From Fragum whitleyi (taxonomy: Eukaryota > Mollusca > Bivalvia > Cardiida > Cardiidae), in contig OX411544.1 in assembly GCA_948146395.1 (NCBI GenBank), forward strand, positions 87,691,632 through 87,755,631: 64,000 bases of DNA. The letters run 5' to 3'. Position 1 is the first letter of the stretch. Every line of letters begins with the position of its first letter. The notes below the pieces were generated by a model. It was given only the letters and a program-made list of their open reading frames with translations. It did no database searches and had not been told where the DNA came from. This document shows, in pieces, positions 33,651 through 45,744 of the stretch. The position numbers and the translations under genes were made by a program.

Positions 33651-35483
33651 TCATTTTTCCTCTCGTGCAACATAAAGATCAAGTCTCTCAGATCTAATTT
33701 CAGACTCGAACCGTTCATTTACATGTACCTGGGATGAACTTTTATCATTATAGGAACTGTTATTTTCGTGGTGTATTTCTTCAGCAGTTATATTCCTGAT
33801 GCTTTCCGTTGAAGTATTTTCATTATCCTGTCGAAGAGATGCATGTTTTCGGAAAGAAGTCTCGGTTGTACGCCTACTGCCTGTACTTTCCTGTTTAAAA
33901 TCAGTCCCCAAAATTAATGATTTATATAACAGGAAAACTCTTTTGTTTAGTAGAAAAGCCGTCATTAGAAAAACGCCATTAAGACCATTCAAACAGGTGA
34001 AGACAATATTAAACAATTCAATTCTCGTGAATATGTAAGGTATTACTGTGAGCCAAGTGATTCCAGTTAAAACTGAGAGCTTGATGTAAATGAGGAATGT
34101 TTGTCTGTTTTTGTTTGATCGGATATCTGCCTTTATTCCCGTACTTATTTTATAGACTGCAATAGCAAACAAGGCGATGCTACAAATTACTGATATAAAG
34201 GCAGGTAATGTTATAGTCAGGCCTAAGAGAAGGGGATCAGATATCCAACATAAACCACCACCAGAATACGTATAGCCAAAATCTTTACTTTCTGATGAAA
34301 TGGTCGAGATAGCAACATTAATTGCAATTAAACAAAGAGATGTTCCCGTTACAAACATTGTATATTTCAGTGTAGTCGTTATGACGCTACTATCCGCTTT
34401 TAGTACAGATACATGGAAAACACGGAATGTATGAAAAGAGCAGACTAGGTACCAAAGCATGACAGATAACCAGAGGAAATGAACAAGACCGCCTATAAAC
34501 AGACAGACCACCGAAGGATTTCCATTAAACGAGCTAAAGAGAAACAGAACGTGTCCAAGAAATATAGAAATTGACAGCATCATGTTGTTTATACCGGGTT
34601 GTGTCCGTAAAACTTTAAAAATTATGTATGTAAGAAATGTTAAAATACAGGATACTATCGACAACACTGATGTAGCTATTGTAAGGTAGCCAATATACTC
34701 AGAATTTCTTTCTTCTGATTTTAGTTCTTGTTGCCTCGATGTTGTATAAGGTGCGATATCATTAACACAAATTTTGATTACGGAATTATTCGAACCACTT
34801 TGACTATCTTGCTCGGTGACGATGTATGAATAATCAGGTATCATAATACGTGATTCCTGAAAGAGGAGGCCATCATTATTAAAGGACAAATTAAAATCTT
34901 GTAATGCAACCTCTATCCATACACAACCTGTGAATTGATTCATGACTTGTAGTGTTGTATTCCTGTTACATAGTGACAGAATATCCTTATTAATGAAATA
35001 CCTTTCATCAAACAATCCAATCTCAGAGAGTTCAAAAGCATGAGCAGTTTCGTTTTCTTCAACCTGTTCAGAACTTATGTAAGAAGTTACTTTATTTTCT
35101 AATGAAACACGAAACGGAATATTAAAGTGTGATGTTGTGTTTAACTCTATGTTGCAACTTAAAATAAAGATATTAAATGGTTGTCTTGAAAAATCTATTA
35201 ATAAATTTGCAATTGTTAAATTAAATACAAACTTTACATGAAAAACGAAATTCATCTTGAAATCCGCGTGAACATCCCAGGTAAGATCATCCATTGGCAA
35301 TTGAGAGGTTTCTCTTATCGCAGTTACAACGGCGTCACGTATCTGTTGAGTTCCTTGACACGAGATATTTACCACAGGTTGTAGCACTAGAAAAGCGTCG
35401 ACGCACGTGTTTTCAACTGGTGGCCTACATTCCCCATCTGTGAGGTTTAGCCCCATCTCACAATTAGTCACATAGCACGCATT
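33651..35483 (-). CDS. receptor gene copy B, exon 2: stalk, 7TM domain and cytoplasmic tail
   Basis: The acceptor is TTTGCAG ending at 35484, and the exon opens in phase 0 with NACYVTNCEMG. It is 1833 nt including the stop. It encodes about 260 residues of membrane-proximal ectodomain and then a family-B seven-helix domain. Helices lie near residues 591-616, 625-646, 653-681, 700-722, 745-772, 789-812 and 817-842 of the predicted 937-aa protein. Family features seen: a Cys at the top of helix 3 (VVCLFIGG) and its partner in extracellular loop 2 (GGGLCWIS), FLWLSVMLWYLVCSFH in helix 3, and QTFLIYIKLSVLTGITWL in helix 6. No GPS autoproteolysis motif is seen before helix 1, unlike classical adhesion receptors. 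The tail is Ser/Thr-rich. Expected role: a surface G-protein-coupled receptor with unknown ligand, of Methuselah-like or adhesion-like type. It is intact, unlike copy A. Confidence 0.85.
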   Translation of the reverse strand, partial: NACYVTNCEMGLNLTDGECRPPVENTCVDAFLVLQPVVNISCQGTQQIRDAVVTAIRETSQLPMDDLTWDVHADFKMNFVFHVKFVFNLTIANLLIDFSRQPFNIFILSCNIELNTTSHFNIPFRVSLENKVTSYISSEQVEENETAHAFELSEIGLFDERYFINKDILSLCNRNTTLQVMNQFTGCVWIEVALQDFNLSFNNDGLLFQESRIMIPDYSYIVTEQDSQSGSNNSVIKICVNDIAPYTTSRQQELKSEERNSEYIGYLTIATSVLSIVSCILTFLTYIIFKVLRTQPGINNMMLSISIFLGHVLFLFSSFNGNPSVVCLFIGGLVHFLWLSVMLWYLVCSFHTFRVFHVSVLKADSSVITTTLKYTMFVTGTSLCLIAINVAISTISSESKDFGYTYSGGGLCWISDPLLLGLTITLPAFISVICSIALFAIAVYKISTGIKADIRSNKNRQTFLIYIKLSVLTGITWLTVIPYIFTRIELFNIVFTCLNGLNGVFLMTAFLLNKRVFLLYKSLILGTDFKQESTGSRRTTETSFRKHASLRQDNENTSTESIRNITAEEIHHENNSSYNDKSSSQVHVNERFESEIRSERLDLYVAREEK

Positions 35484-36742
35484 CTGCAAAGAACAACAAA
35501 TGGCCCTGTACTTGACATTTACAACATTTTGAAACATATATATGAGGCGCCAACATTCAGTAGACTAAACAGTCCTGCAGTCCAAAAGAGGATTTGCCGT
35601 CCGCCTAAAGACATAACTGGACCTTATTTTCTACAAAGAGAAAAGAAAGACCCTGGACAGATTGTGCAGATGCACAGGCTGGTCATGGTCTTTGCTTTGC
35701 GCGATTTGAAATTGTTTGAAACGCACACTCGGGCTTAAACAATATTTAATTCTTCATTATTCTTAAGTTGTACGTTTAAGTGTTGTTATAGACATTCATA
35801 AAAGGACGAACAATTTCAACATACTGGATCAATATTAGGTGACGCGGCGGACCATCGAGCCCATATTTCCAACCTGATCCAAATTTAACGAAGAAATCTG
35901 AAAGGGAAGTCCCTAAACATCCTTTTTGTGAGGTTTGGATTAGTATAACTCTGTCCAATGGTTTCAGAGAAGAAAGTCATTTTAATACTTCAAATTATGG
36001 GCCCACATTTTGTTGATGCGATAGGTCGTAAACCCACCCATCAATCCTAATTAGAATTTCACGAAGAAATGTAAAAGAGCATGTTTTAGCATCATTTATA
36101 TGAAGTTTTGTTGAATTCTGACCAGTGGCTTCAGAGAAGATAATTTTATATATCTCATCATATGTGACCATTTTTCGGTTTCCCCACAGCCCAGGAGCCA
36201 ATTTTTATCAACATGATCAGACATTAACGAAGAAATCGGAAAGATTTGATTTTTGAACATTAGGTCAGGAGAAGAAGATTTGATTAAATATTTTATCATA
36301 TGGAGCTATGAACACTTCCAGCTTTGGGACTTCTGCATCCCGGTGCAAAAGCTCCGCTTCTGCTTTTTTCCGTAGCAATTTAAGGTTGAATAAGATTTCC
36401 CCTCCAAAATATGCACAATTCTTCAACGTCAACAATAGAAACCTACGTATCAATGGGCAAGTGAAAAATCCATAAGAAAAGCATGCGTATATTCTTAACT
36501 ATTAACTATTAACTATAAGTTAGTTTTTCTAGAAAAAAACAAGAAAGGATTCTTTAACTTTTTTGCGTACCCGTTCACGCGAAAAATTCTTCGTATGTGT
36601 TGGCGTGTAAACTAACAGGAATCACAGAGTTTTTATTTAGAAATTCCGGGATATGGCCTTTGCATCGGGGTGCAGAAAAACAAAATTTGGAATATGGGCC
36701 CGTTTTTCGGTGACGCGATAGCCAAATGCAATTTATCAGTCC

Positions 36743-37183
36743 TACAGTTAACAAAATCGTGAAATTGACAAGGTGAATGATTTGGAATGATTTGGGAATG
36801 AAATTGAACTAATGTGTGGAGCGACTTTTGAGTGAATTTAACGAGAGGTAATTCAGTATTGCAAATTTTGTTAAGGATGAACAAAATTAACAATATTGAT
36901 TACCTCCCTTTAATAAAATATGCATACAAGTTCGATAGAAAGCTCCATTTTTCTCCAAAAACCTATTATACGCCAACAATTTCAACTAAATCAGTGAAAT
37001 CCAGATTTTTTTCCCGGCCATTTTTTTTTTGAACGAAGTTGTTGTTATATGTTTTTCAGTGAGTTGGGGGCGTTTTTGAATGATTTGAGTGAGTGTCTGG
37101 AATGAATAAATTGAGCGCTGAGTGAGCAATTTAGAATGGCTTTGGTTGAGTTAAATGTCAATTTCACGATGTAACAAACTGTA
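36743..37183. mobile_element. MITE family M1, copy 10 (full length, flanking repeat)
   Basis: It starts TACAGTTAACAAAATCGTGA and ends CAATTTCACGATGTAACAAACTGTA. A perfect 12-bp direct repeat, ATTTATCAGTCC, lies immediately outside both ends (36731-36742 and 37184-37195) and looks like a target duplication. The central hairpin lies at about 36840-36912. Confidence 0.85.
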
Positions 37184-38169
37184 ATTTATCAGTCCATTTA
37201 GAATTTAACGAAGAATTCCGAAAGAGAATATCCCAAGGCCTATTCCTGTATAATTTGGTTGAAATCTGCCCAGTAGTTTTAGAGAGGAAGATGTTTAATG
37301 TATACTTAGTGTAAAGCAAGGGTAAAAGGAATGTGAAAATAATTTTGAAAACGAATAATACATGTGTCCATTTTCTTTGGTGGGTGGGAAAATCGGCCAT
37401 AAAATAGGAAGGTTTCTGAAATGTTGATTGTGCAACTTACTGTGAATAACCGTGCGGAATAGTTCGTGTAATATCTTTGGCAGAAATCTTTTTAATTGCT
37501 AACAGATATTTTTGAACAAATAATTTAAATAAAAAAATACAAAGTTCGCAAAAAAATCAAGCCGGGAACAAAATAAGGTTATTTTGTTATGCATTCCTGA
37601 TGTAGAGACTATCAAAGAAAGTCCTTTTTTTTTCAACAAGTATTGATGGCGCATCTCAAATGCCTTTTTCAAAAATTACTTCTATACTTCGGGAAATTAA
37701 GCTAAATTTTTGAAAAAAAAAAAAAAAATACTGTGGAAAAAAAGAAAACATGGACCAAGAGTTATGCGCCCTTGACATAAAAAACCTTATCTTGACCATG
37801 ATTATGTTTTTAAATCTCTAATCACACTCAGTCTTCACCAAAATCAATAAGAAAATCAAATTTGTTAAGGCATAATCTTCTAATAATGCCAGAATATGGT
37901 CATTGTTCTTAAAATATTACCTCCATTTACTTATTGTCTCAGCCACAAAGTTCGCCTAATTGCCTGCTATTAAAAGGGAAGTTATTTTGGACATGGATTT
38001 TGATTTCATTATTCACTCATATATTGTGGCATGATTGAAAACTCTCCGTATGTTTAAAGTTGAACTTTGCTCAGCGATTTGATATTCCATTCGTTTACTT
38101 AAGCAATATTCGATCATTTTCTGTCACCAAATCTTTAGACTATGGTTTATGAAGAGTATTGAAGATCGT

Positions 38170-38490
38170 GGAGCCACGAGTGAAAATATAGCTTTTGTTG
38201 TTCACGAAATGTAATATTAACCGATCTTACACTGAAACAAACGATTATCCTATATCTTTATTGCAAAAATGAGGCAGAATGTGAAATTTCTAGGACATAT
38301 TTTCGTAAAGCGCGTCATTTACGACGCTATGCAACGTTCATTGTGACGTCACTTATTCGCCCCGCATAGATGACGTCAGATAGGATGAAATGCAAAAAAG
38401 CTGGGTATAAGCTTTCGGTAATTTCACTGCTTTTATGGTGAAATTATCAAGTGATATTCTACCGTTATTTCTCGATAAACCACCGAAAAG
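38170..38490. repeat. dispersed repeat family M5, copy 2
   Basis: It opens with CACGAGTGAAAATATAGCTT, continues ACACTGAAACAAACGATTAT and ends TATTTCTCGATAAACCACCG. The 56-kb copy has the same blocks in the opposite orientation. Confidence 0.6.
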
Positions 38491-38543
38491 CACTAAAAAA
38501 CCAAAATATTTTTAGAGAAAAGGTCACACGGGTCATGAGGGCA

Positions 38544-38936
38544 TACGGTCAATCACATCGTGAAATTTACCCTCATATCGATCTAAACTATTCAAAACCG
38601 TTTGCTCAGCGTTCTAATCATTCATCAAACACTCTTTAAAGCCATAAAAATCAAAACGTCTGAAATCGTTCAAAATGATCACAACTTCAACCTTATCTGA
38701 TATCCATTCAATGAATTATTCAATACGCCTCGAAAACATTCAACCTTTCAATAAAATGGACAAAATAATTGCAAGATTGTAATTGGTTGGTGTTGAATTT
38801 TGAGGGTCTGATTTGTTCGTGAAGACACAAAAAATTGAAAATCATTCAAAGCTCACTCATCACTCTCATACAGTTCCACTACAAAAATATCTCCAAAATC
38901 AATTAAATTAACAATTTCACGATTTAACTGACTGTA
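38544..38936. mobile_element. MITE family M1, copy 11, next to a splice donor
   Basis: It starts TACGGTCAATCACATCGTGA and ends CAATTTCACGATTTAACTGACTGTA. The interior is diverged and has lost the hairpin. The right end lies 21 bp from the exon 1 donor of receptor gene copy B. Confidence 0.65.
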
Positions 38937-38957
38937 CAGGTAAATTGAATTCCATAC

Positions 38958-39938
38958 CAGTAAGCCAATGAATACAGTTTCTCTTGGACATGTTTCTTCT
39001 CTAGTCTCCATTTTAGCCACGTCAGCAACATCGTTAAAGTCAAAAAGAAGTGCAAACGATGACGGCAGATATTTGTCAGTTGTTACAGTTCTACAATCGT
39101 TAGCGGGAATTTCCGTATTTAAATTGCAAATGTGACAAAAAATATTTCTATACTCATTCTTATAAAATGGTGCTCTATAGAGCTCACACCGAGTAGCAAT
39201 CTCCAAATCATAATTTATCCATAGTCCTGTCTGATTACAAGTGTCGATTAAATCTCTACATTTTTCAAACTTCAGCCCTGGCGGAGGAACCAAGTATAAG
39301 TCACAATCATCAGACGCTAGAACATCGTTAATCAGTGTGACTGGAGATGTTTTCTTTATTGGCGCGGAACTGCAACCTAGTTGTATTTTCCATGAAGTAA
39401 GAGAATCTGGTTCCTCAAAATTACATTCTGCGCAATATTGGTTCCTGTATGTGTCACCGGAAGCATTGTTGGACACAGGGATAAAGATGTCTAGTCCAGA
39501 TTTAGGATCCCCCTGACATTTTTGGACGACTTCCATATTTGAAAAGTTTGTAAGACATTTTGTAATCATTAAATATTTGTTCCACGCCTGTGATTTCATC
39601 CTGCCAACTACACATCTATATAATCCTCCTGCTGGAATGTTTAAATCTGAGTCTGTTTTGTTACTTAACAACATATCCGGGCAACAATCACCGCGCCTGA
39701 AACAATTTTCACCACATTCACAGCGACTACAACAGCGGCCGAGCCGCATCACTGGAAGGTCATCTTTGTTGAAATAATCGTTTAGTATTTCCGTATTACA
39801 GACATCTATGTTCACACAAGATGCATTTTTACGATACGCTATATATTCGTCCAAGACATCTCCATTTGTTGAAATGACACGAGATGCAACAAAAATAATA
39901 AAATATATTGATAACGGATAAAACGTTTTAAATTCCAT
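38958..39938 (-). CDS. receptor gene copy B, exon 1: signal peptide, SMB-like cluster and Cys-rich ectodomain
   Basis: The chosen start is ATG at 39938 (MEFKTF), which puts a hydrophobic signal peptide (LSIYFIIFVASRVIS) at the N-terminus; a longer frame from 40040 adds 34 residues not matched by copy A. The exon is 981 nt (327 codons) and ends at GTATGG. In order: the SMB-like cluster CCSRCECGENCFRRGDCCPD at residues 69-88, GGLYRCVVGRMKSQAWNKYL, then two Cys modules around YRNQYCAECN and YRNIFCHICN, ending CPRETVFIGLL. Copy A splits this same region into two exons. Spliced to 33651-35483 it predicts a 937-aa receptor. The SMB-like and CAECN-type modules probably bind a ligand or matrix partner; that is inference. 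Confidence 0.85.
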
Positions 39939-40182
39939 TTTATTTTTTAGTAGTACAAGCAATATCGTGAAATTGAATAATAAGTCCGTACTTTTTCCGA
40001 GTGAAACAAACGCGAAAAGGCAATTGACAAACCAGAACAATAACGACGGAGAAGTAAAAAAAATTATTTTATGAACTAGACTTTTATAAGGGCTGATGGC
40101 AGATAAAATACTTAAAATTTGTTTGTGTTTGTTCTTGATCAGTAATAATAGAGAGCATCTGATTTACAAACCAATAAGGCAT

Positions 40183-40556
40183 TACACTTAAGAAATTCGT
40201 GAAGTTGACACGATGAGAATATTGGAATACATTTTTAATGAATGTGAATGAGTACAAAGAATCGGTTTTGAATGAGATAAATGGTAAGTAATGCAACATC
40301 GCTAATTTTGTTCAGTATTTATTATTTCCCTTTCATAAGATATGTAAAGTCTATAAAGAAAGGCTTACAAATTTAAATAATTCAAGTGAAATTTATGGGT
40401 TTTTTTTTAGCGATTTTGAAATAAAAATGAAGTTGTTGATCTGCCTGTGTAGTGATTTTGAGTGATTGCTTGAAATTAAAGAATGGGGAGTTGATAGAGC
40501 GATTAAGAATGGTTTTGAATGGAATGAGAGTCGAATTCATGATTTTTCTAACTGTA
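40183..40556. mobile_element. MITE family M1, copy 12 (5' of receptor copy B)
   Basis: It starts TACACTTAAGAAATTCGTGA and ends GAATTCATGATTTTTCTAACTGTA. Only one arm of the hairpin is kept (CATCGCTAATTTTGTTCAG). It lies about 245 bp upstream of the start codon, with the same orientation as copy 4 upstream of copy A. Confidence 0.65.
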
Positions 40557-42398
40557 TGCGCTATATCCTATACCAACTAGAAAAAGAAGTCGTTTTACTA
40601 TCTCAAGTTACAAAAAGAAGTACCAGTATCATTTCTTTTGATCCAGAATTTTTCTTTAAAACGAATTCATTAACATAGTAGTGTATTGTTAGTTTGTTTA
40701 TTTATCCCTTACTTTTGCTGAAAATATAAAGCGGGATAACATGATAGCAGAATCAGTTCATAGACCTCTCAAGTGTTTATGAATTGGACTTCGTTCAATG
40801 AACTCTGTTTTGACGTGTTCTCATCTCTTATACGATTTTCTGGTCATCCGAATGATATATTATTTGAACCTTCATAGTCCGACTACCTTCCTTTGTCACT
40901 CGAAACTTTGGGAATGGTTCAAGTACACATGTAATCAAGAAACTAGAATACATATATATCTCCAATGGAATTTCCAACCCAGAAAACAGGCAGAATATAG
41001 ACAGAATAATGATAAAGAATAGAGGTGGCCGTTCGCATCTGCTATTGACAAATGTGTATGTGTTTCTGTTTATTTCTTGTCTTAAATGAAAAGCTTAGAT
41101 GTGCAAAATGTTGCAGAAATGAACAACATTCCTTTACGTACGTCAAAACACAATATCATTTGAACACGTTTGAGGTTAGAAGTTACATGGTTGATATTGT
41201 ACTGATACATATAAACTCTAGCCACAAACACTGTGTAATGCGCCCGATCACAAATCTCTAAGTATTTATAAAAGGATTAACATTCAAACCAAGAATCATA
41301 CAATTCAATCTAGTAAAAAAACAATCATTTAAGATCTAATTACCACGAATTACATAAATTGAGCAAGAGTGATTATTTTCACCTTAGACAAATCTCAAAA
41401 CTTCATTGTGGATCTAAAAGTGGGTCAAGGAGTCAAATCTCGGAAAAAATGCGTGCCTCCTAAATGTCACATTTACGGCTAGAGTATCCTGAAACTTGGT
41501 TTAAAAAAAGTCTACAAAATATCTCGGACAGGTTTGACTATTGGTGATGAGATTTCATTAATAAGGCTATCGGTTTTAAGTTTTAAACAATGTTGCATGC
41601 ATTCTACAGGTAAAATGAGTTACCATGAAAGACTGTAAGTTTTGTCAGAAGTTTTTTTGTAAAAGTTGTCTCAAATCATAATAAGGGTAGTCTTGATTCA
41701 AAAACAAGGTTATTGTTCCAATTTTAATTAAATCATTGTATGCGCGCTGGTCGTAATTTGGGATGTAATATCTTGAAACTTGGTCATAACATTTGTGTAG
41801 TGATATAAAAGCCGATATTAGGATAATCTTTTGTCTAGAACTATGTCGTATATTTAATTATTACTATACCATGCTGGGGATCACGTGACTACCCGTGAAG
41901 TTGAACATGAAAAAATGGCGCCATTTACACCGCTTCGCCAGAAAGGTCCTGTCTTCAACAATCAATATAATCAATAAAATCAACAAAGTGCCAACTAAGA
42001 CGCATATCCTATAACATGCGTAACGGTCTACGGTTTTAATAAATAACAAGCCTTTTCCTGTCCTTAAGTACGGCGCGTCATACTTATAGCTTTAGGCCCC
42101 TGTCGTTCTGTTTGAGTGTATTTACGACAAGAATGTTTAGCACTCGTGGTGTCAGACACGCTGTTCATGCGATGTTTAACATGCCTTGAAACCATTGTTT
42201 TGAAGTTTATAGTAGCAGAAATGGCTTTGGATATGGGTTAAGGTTTTCGAGTATTTAAGCGTTAGTTTAATGTGTAAGACATCAGCTTCCATAATATGCA
42301 TTATCAAGAGATTAATTTACTTGTCGATGGGTTAATACTGAATGGTCATTAAGGGAGAAAAAGCCCTCTTTTTGAGACTTAAAATGAGGAAAACATGC
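40557..42398. other. intergenic, nothing recognised
   Basis: AT-rich; several short open frames, none with a recognisable domain. No repeat ends were identified. Confidence 0.4.
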
Positions 42399-42830
42399 AA
42401 TTACAACTTCTTGAAATTTACAAGGTGAACGATTTTGAATGATTTAGGTTGAATGTATGTGTAGCGAGTTTTGAGTGAAATTTAAGAAAGGTAATCCAAT
42501 ATCGCTAATTTTGATCAAGATGAACAAAATAAGCACTATGTATTACCTCCCTTTAATAAAATATGCTTAAAAGTACTTTAAGTAGCTTCCTCTTCTTCAA
42601 AAACCAATCAGACGCTTAACATGTCATTTATGACAGTGAAATTGCGATTTGCTTCTCGCTTTATTCATTTTGAAGGTACATTGTAGTTGTTGATCTTATA
42701 TTTTTTTAGTAATTTTGAGCGTTTTTGAATGGTTTGGGTGAGTTTTTGGAATGAATGAATGGAGCGCTGAGTGGGCGGTTTAGAACATTTTGATCTGAAT
42801 GAGTGTCAATTTCAAGATGTTTTAACTGTA
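42399..42830. mobile_element. MITE family M1, copy 13
   Basis: The left end CAATTACAACTTCTTGAAATTTACA is degraded; the right end TGTCAATTTCAAGATGTTTTAACTGTA is clear. Body blocks, the hairpin (GATGAACAAAATAAGC) and TGGAGCGCTGAGTGGGC are in order. Confidence 0.75.
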
Positions 42831-43328
42831 TGTCGTTTTTGTCCGCTGTTCATAGTTCTCGTTCATTGTTGTACATACTCTTGCAACGCATTTATGTATG
42901 TTCTCAGAACATGTACTATTCAAAGCAGGATTTTGTTTTGGATTCTCATAGCTCAAAAGGCAATCGGGCTAATTTGCTATGATGTTCACTTGATTACGAT
43001 AAATTTGGACTTGGCAGATCAAACTTTTAGTCTGAAATTAAGTACATTCTCTTAATAATTTGCTCCTCTTTCAGAAGTAGCCTTAAGGTTAAGATCACCA
43101 TCAAAGTCTTTAGCCTACTACCTAGAGATTCAAAACAGGCATAGGGGCATTAGATCCCTCGAATCTCATGGCGGGGTCATTCTTCAGAACCTTCCCATTC
43201 GGTGAAAGTTTCTCTAAAATAGATGGAGGAAACGTGCTTGTTCCTGAAGAGAAGCATAATATCAACATACACTGACAATATGCGTGTTGGTATATGTCAA
43301 GGACTATTCTGTGAAAGTTTCATGAAAA
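42831..43328. other. intergenic, nothing recognised
   Basis: No exon or repeat boundary is supported. Confidence 0.35.
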
Positions 43329-43491
43329 TGTGAACCTTCACGCGAAAAGCGAATATTTAAAAAAAAGATTTGAGCCAGCATAGGTCAATAAGAGGTCACA
43401 TTTCAAAAATAATTTCATTTGAAGCTTAATTGATCATCCGCGCAATTGACGCACTTTCCAGATGGCCGCTTTTCGCGTGACGGATCACAAA
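43329..43491. mobile_element. MITE family M4, copy 4
   Basis: TGTGAACCTTCACGCGAAAAGC at the left; CCAGATGGCCGCTTTTCGCG followed by TGACGGATCACAA at the right. It is shorter than the other copies. Confidence 0.65.
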
Positions 43492-43499
43492 TATATTCA

Positions 43500-45015
43500 T
43501 AAATGAAGGAGAAGTTGTGTAAACAAGGAAAATAACTTGAAGAGACATTTTCATTTGACGCCACATAAATGGCAAAAATGTGACAATTTTAAAATGATGA
43601 GTAAGTCCGACAATCGAACCATGAATAAAGAAGATTAGTTAACACTATATAATAAGTTTGACATAAAGTCCATTTTTCAATGACAGAAAATATTATCACC
43701 AAACCTCCATGAAATGCGCGTATTTCTTGGTAACGGACATCATATGAGAATTTTATAAAACGTATCAATAAACAAACGAGAAGTAAACATTAATGCCCCT
43801 TTTGCATGATGTGGTAAAACGATATGCAAAAATAAATGGTACCATGGTCACATGATGAATAATATTCTGTTAAGTTTTATGAAAATTTGTGTATAAATGA
43901 AGGAGCTGTGTTAACAAACAATATATACTGTTCACAAAAAGTAGGGGATAATCTGTTAATCCATAAGATTATTGTGGTTGCAAACAATTCAGGAAAATCG
44001 AACTTATTCTTGGCCAACTAGCAGTTGTCTCATGGTAATATGGTAGTTATGGAATTCCAATTTTCTGCTTAACATGTCCTGCAAAATCATCATTTAAGAT
44101 GAGAGGGGTATAGCGCTTATTTTAACATGTCGTATGTTGTAATGGATATTCTTTCTTTAGTTGAGCATAACTTCGAGAAAAAATATTTGGTGTTTATCTC
44201 TTTCATGTATTCGCATCACATTTTGTTGGAATAATGTGAGGTCTAATGAAAGCTCACCGTAAGTGAGTCAATGGTATGCTGGAAACCAGAAGAACGTGAA
44301 TCCAGAGTGTTGTCAAACCATGTGTCTCAGAGTCAGATATTGTCACGATATCAAACAATTGGTTTCTTTGTTGATGATTCAAAAACGGGGCCCTGAAGAT
44401 GTATGGATGCCCAAGCTGACCAGAATACCAGAAATCAAACTTATAATATCCTCTACTTTTTGTGAACAGTATACATAAAAACACCTTTATCACTACGCGG
44501 CATATAATTAAACAGCCATAACTGCCAATAGTCACTGGAAATGGAATATTCTGTGAAAGTTTCACATGAATTTATCCATTTATAAAAGATGAGTATTGTT
44601 TAAGAAGAAGTCTATATCAAGGCGCCCCTTTTCTGTGGCTCAGTATAAAATCGCCACATCATATAAATGTGTACATTTTCAGATGATGTAGAAAACTAGG
44701 GGAATTTTTCCGATTACTTCCGTGTATAAATGGAGGAGCAGTGCTAACAATAAATATACATAAAGTCATCTTTATCATGACGCGGCATATTATTAAACGG
44801 CCACAAATGCTTATTGTCACTTGAAATCGAATATTCGGTTAAAGTTTCGCATGGATGTAACCATTTATAAAAGAGAAGTTTTGTTAACAAGGGAATTTAC
44901 AATTGGTCCCGTTTTTCTATGACGCAGTTTAATACGGTCACATGATATTTAAATACTTAGTGAATGTTTCATTAACTTCTGTGTATAAATGAAGGAGTTG
45001 TGTTGAACCCATAAA
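43500..45015. repeat. diverged tandem array, part 1
   Basis: The phrase TATAAATGAAGGAG(C/T)TGTG(T)TAACAA recurs near 43502, 43893, 44724 and 44985, and GACGCGGCATAT(TA) with AACGGCCACAAATG near 44777 recurs near 48963. The array is interrupted by the small TA-flanked element at 43929-44469 and by the repeat complex that begins near 45017. Confidence 0.55.
43929..44469. mobile_element. Tc1/mariner-like non-autonomous element, 541 bp
   Basis: The left end CTGTTCACAAAAAGTAGGGG is mirrored by the right end CCTCTACTTTTTGTGAACAG with one mismatch, and TA flanks each end (43927-43928 and 44470-44471). Open frames on both strands inside show no transposase motifs. Confidence 0.75.
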
Positions 45016-45016
45016 T

Positions 45017-45744
45017 GCTTTTTATACGCCCGAAGGGTCGTATTATGTTATGGCCTCGGTCGTCCGTCCGTCCGTCCTTCCGTCCTTTAGCAATTTTCTC
45101 CTAAACTATCAATTGGAATAAGCTGAAACTTGGCACAATTACTCTCTTTCATGTCTAGTTGTGCATAAGACCTTTTGGAATTCAAATCGCTCAAGTTATT
45201 CCAGAGAAATTTTGAATTATCTGCCCTTGAATTTAACCAAAATCACAGTTTTTTGTGTGCGCAACCCCTCCTTAACTATCAATGGGAATGAGCCGAAACT
45301 AGACACAACTAGAACTGTCGCAGAGCAGACTTATACCCCCCACAATCATTTTGTCAGAATGCAAGTGCTATTAGTGCAGGATGTGTTTGTAACAAATAAT
45401 GAGGTTTGTAACAAATAATGAGGTCATATGCAGCATTTGTATGAAGTTTCATGATTCTAAGTCCCTTGGTTCTTAAGTTAGAGTTAGAGTCCGGAAACGA
45501 AAATTAAACAGAGGCTTACTGTGACCTTCACCTTTGATCTATGTAACCCAAAAACAATAGGGCACTTCGTTGGGTCATAAGGAACATTTGTATAAAGTTT
45601 CATTATTTTAGGTCACTTAGTTCTTGAGTTAGAGTCTGGAATGTTTTGTAACAAATATTGAGTTCATTTGAAGCATGTGCATGAAGTCTTATGATTCTAG
45701 GTCGCTTGGTTTCTAAGATTGAGTCGGGAAACGAAAATTGAAAA
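45017..45744. mobile_element. pearl-like repeat complex, left part
   Basis: It opens with TATACGCCCGAAGGGTCGTA, then a CCGT microsatellite (45061-45085), then units of about 163 bp (AACTATCAATTGGAATAAGC...ATTATCTGCCCTTGAATTT; about 45100-45330). A second array of about 140-bp units carrying TGTGACCTTCACCTTTGATC and GTTCTTGAGTTAGAGTC follows (about 45400-45744). It is interrupted by the 45745-47436 element. Confidence 0.6.

Larger units (their letters stand above)
35484..38957 (-). other. intron of receptor gene copy B
   Basis: Donor GTATGG (38957 downward), acceptor TTTGCAG, phase 0, 3474 bp; it corresponds to intron 2 of copy A. It contains an M1 MITE (36743-37183), an M5 repeat (38170-38490), another M1 MITE ending 21 bp from the donor (38544-38936) and the dispersed repeat near 35658. 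At 35776-36480 there is a degenerate tandem of phrases such as TTAACGAAGAAATC, repeated near 35887 and 36224. The rest is unexplained. Confidence 0.7.

Noticed and set aside
33799..34038. Plus-strand open frame
   Set aside because: Antisense to the receptor copy B tail and helix 7.
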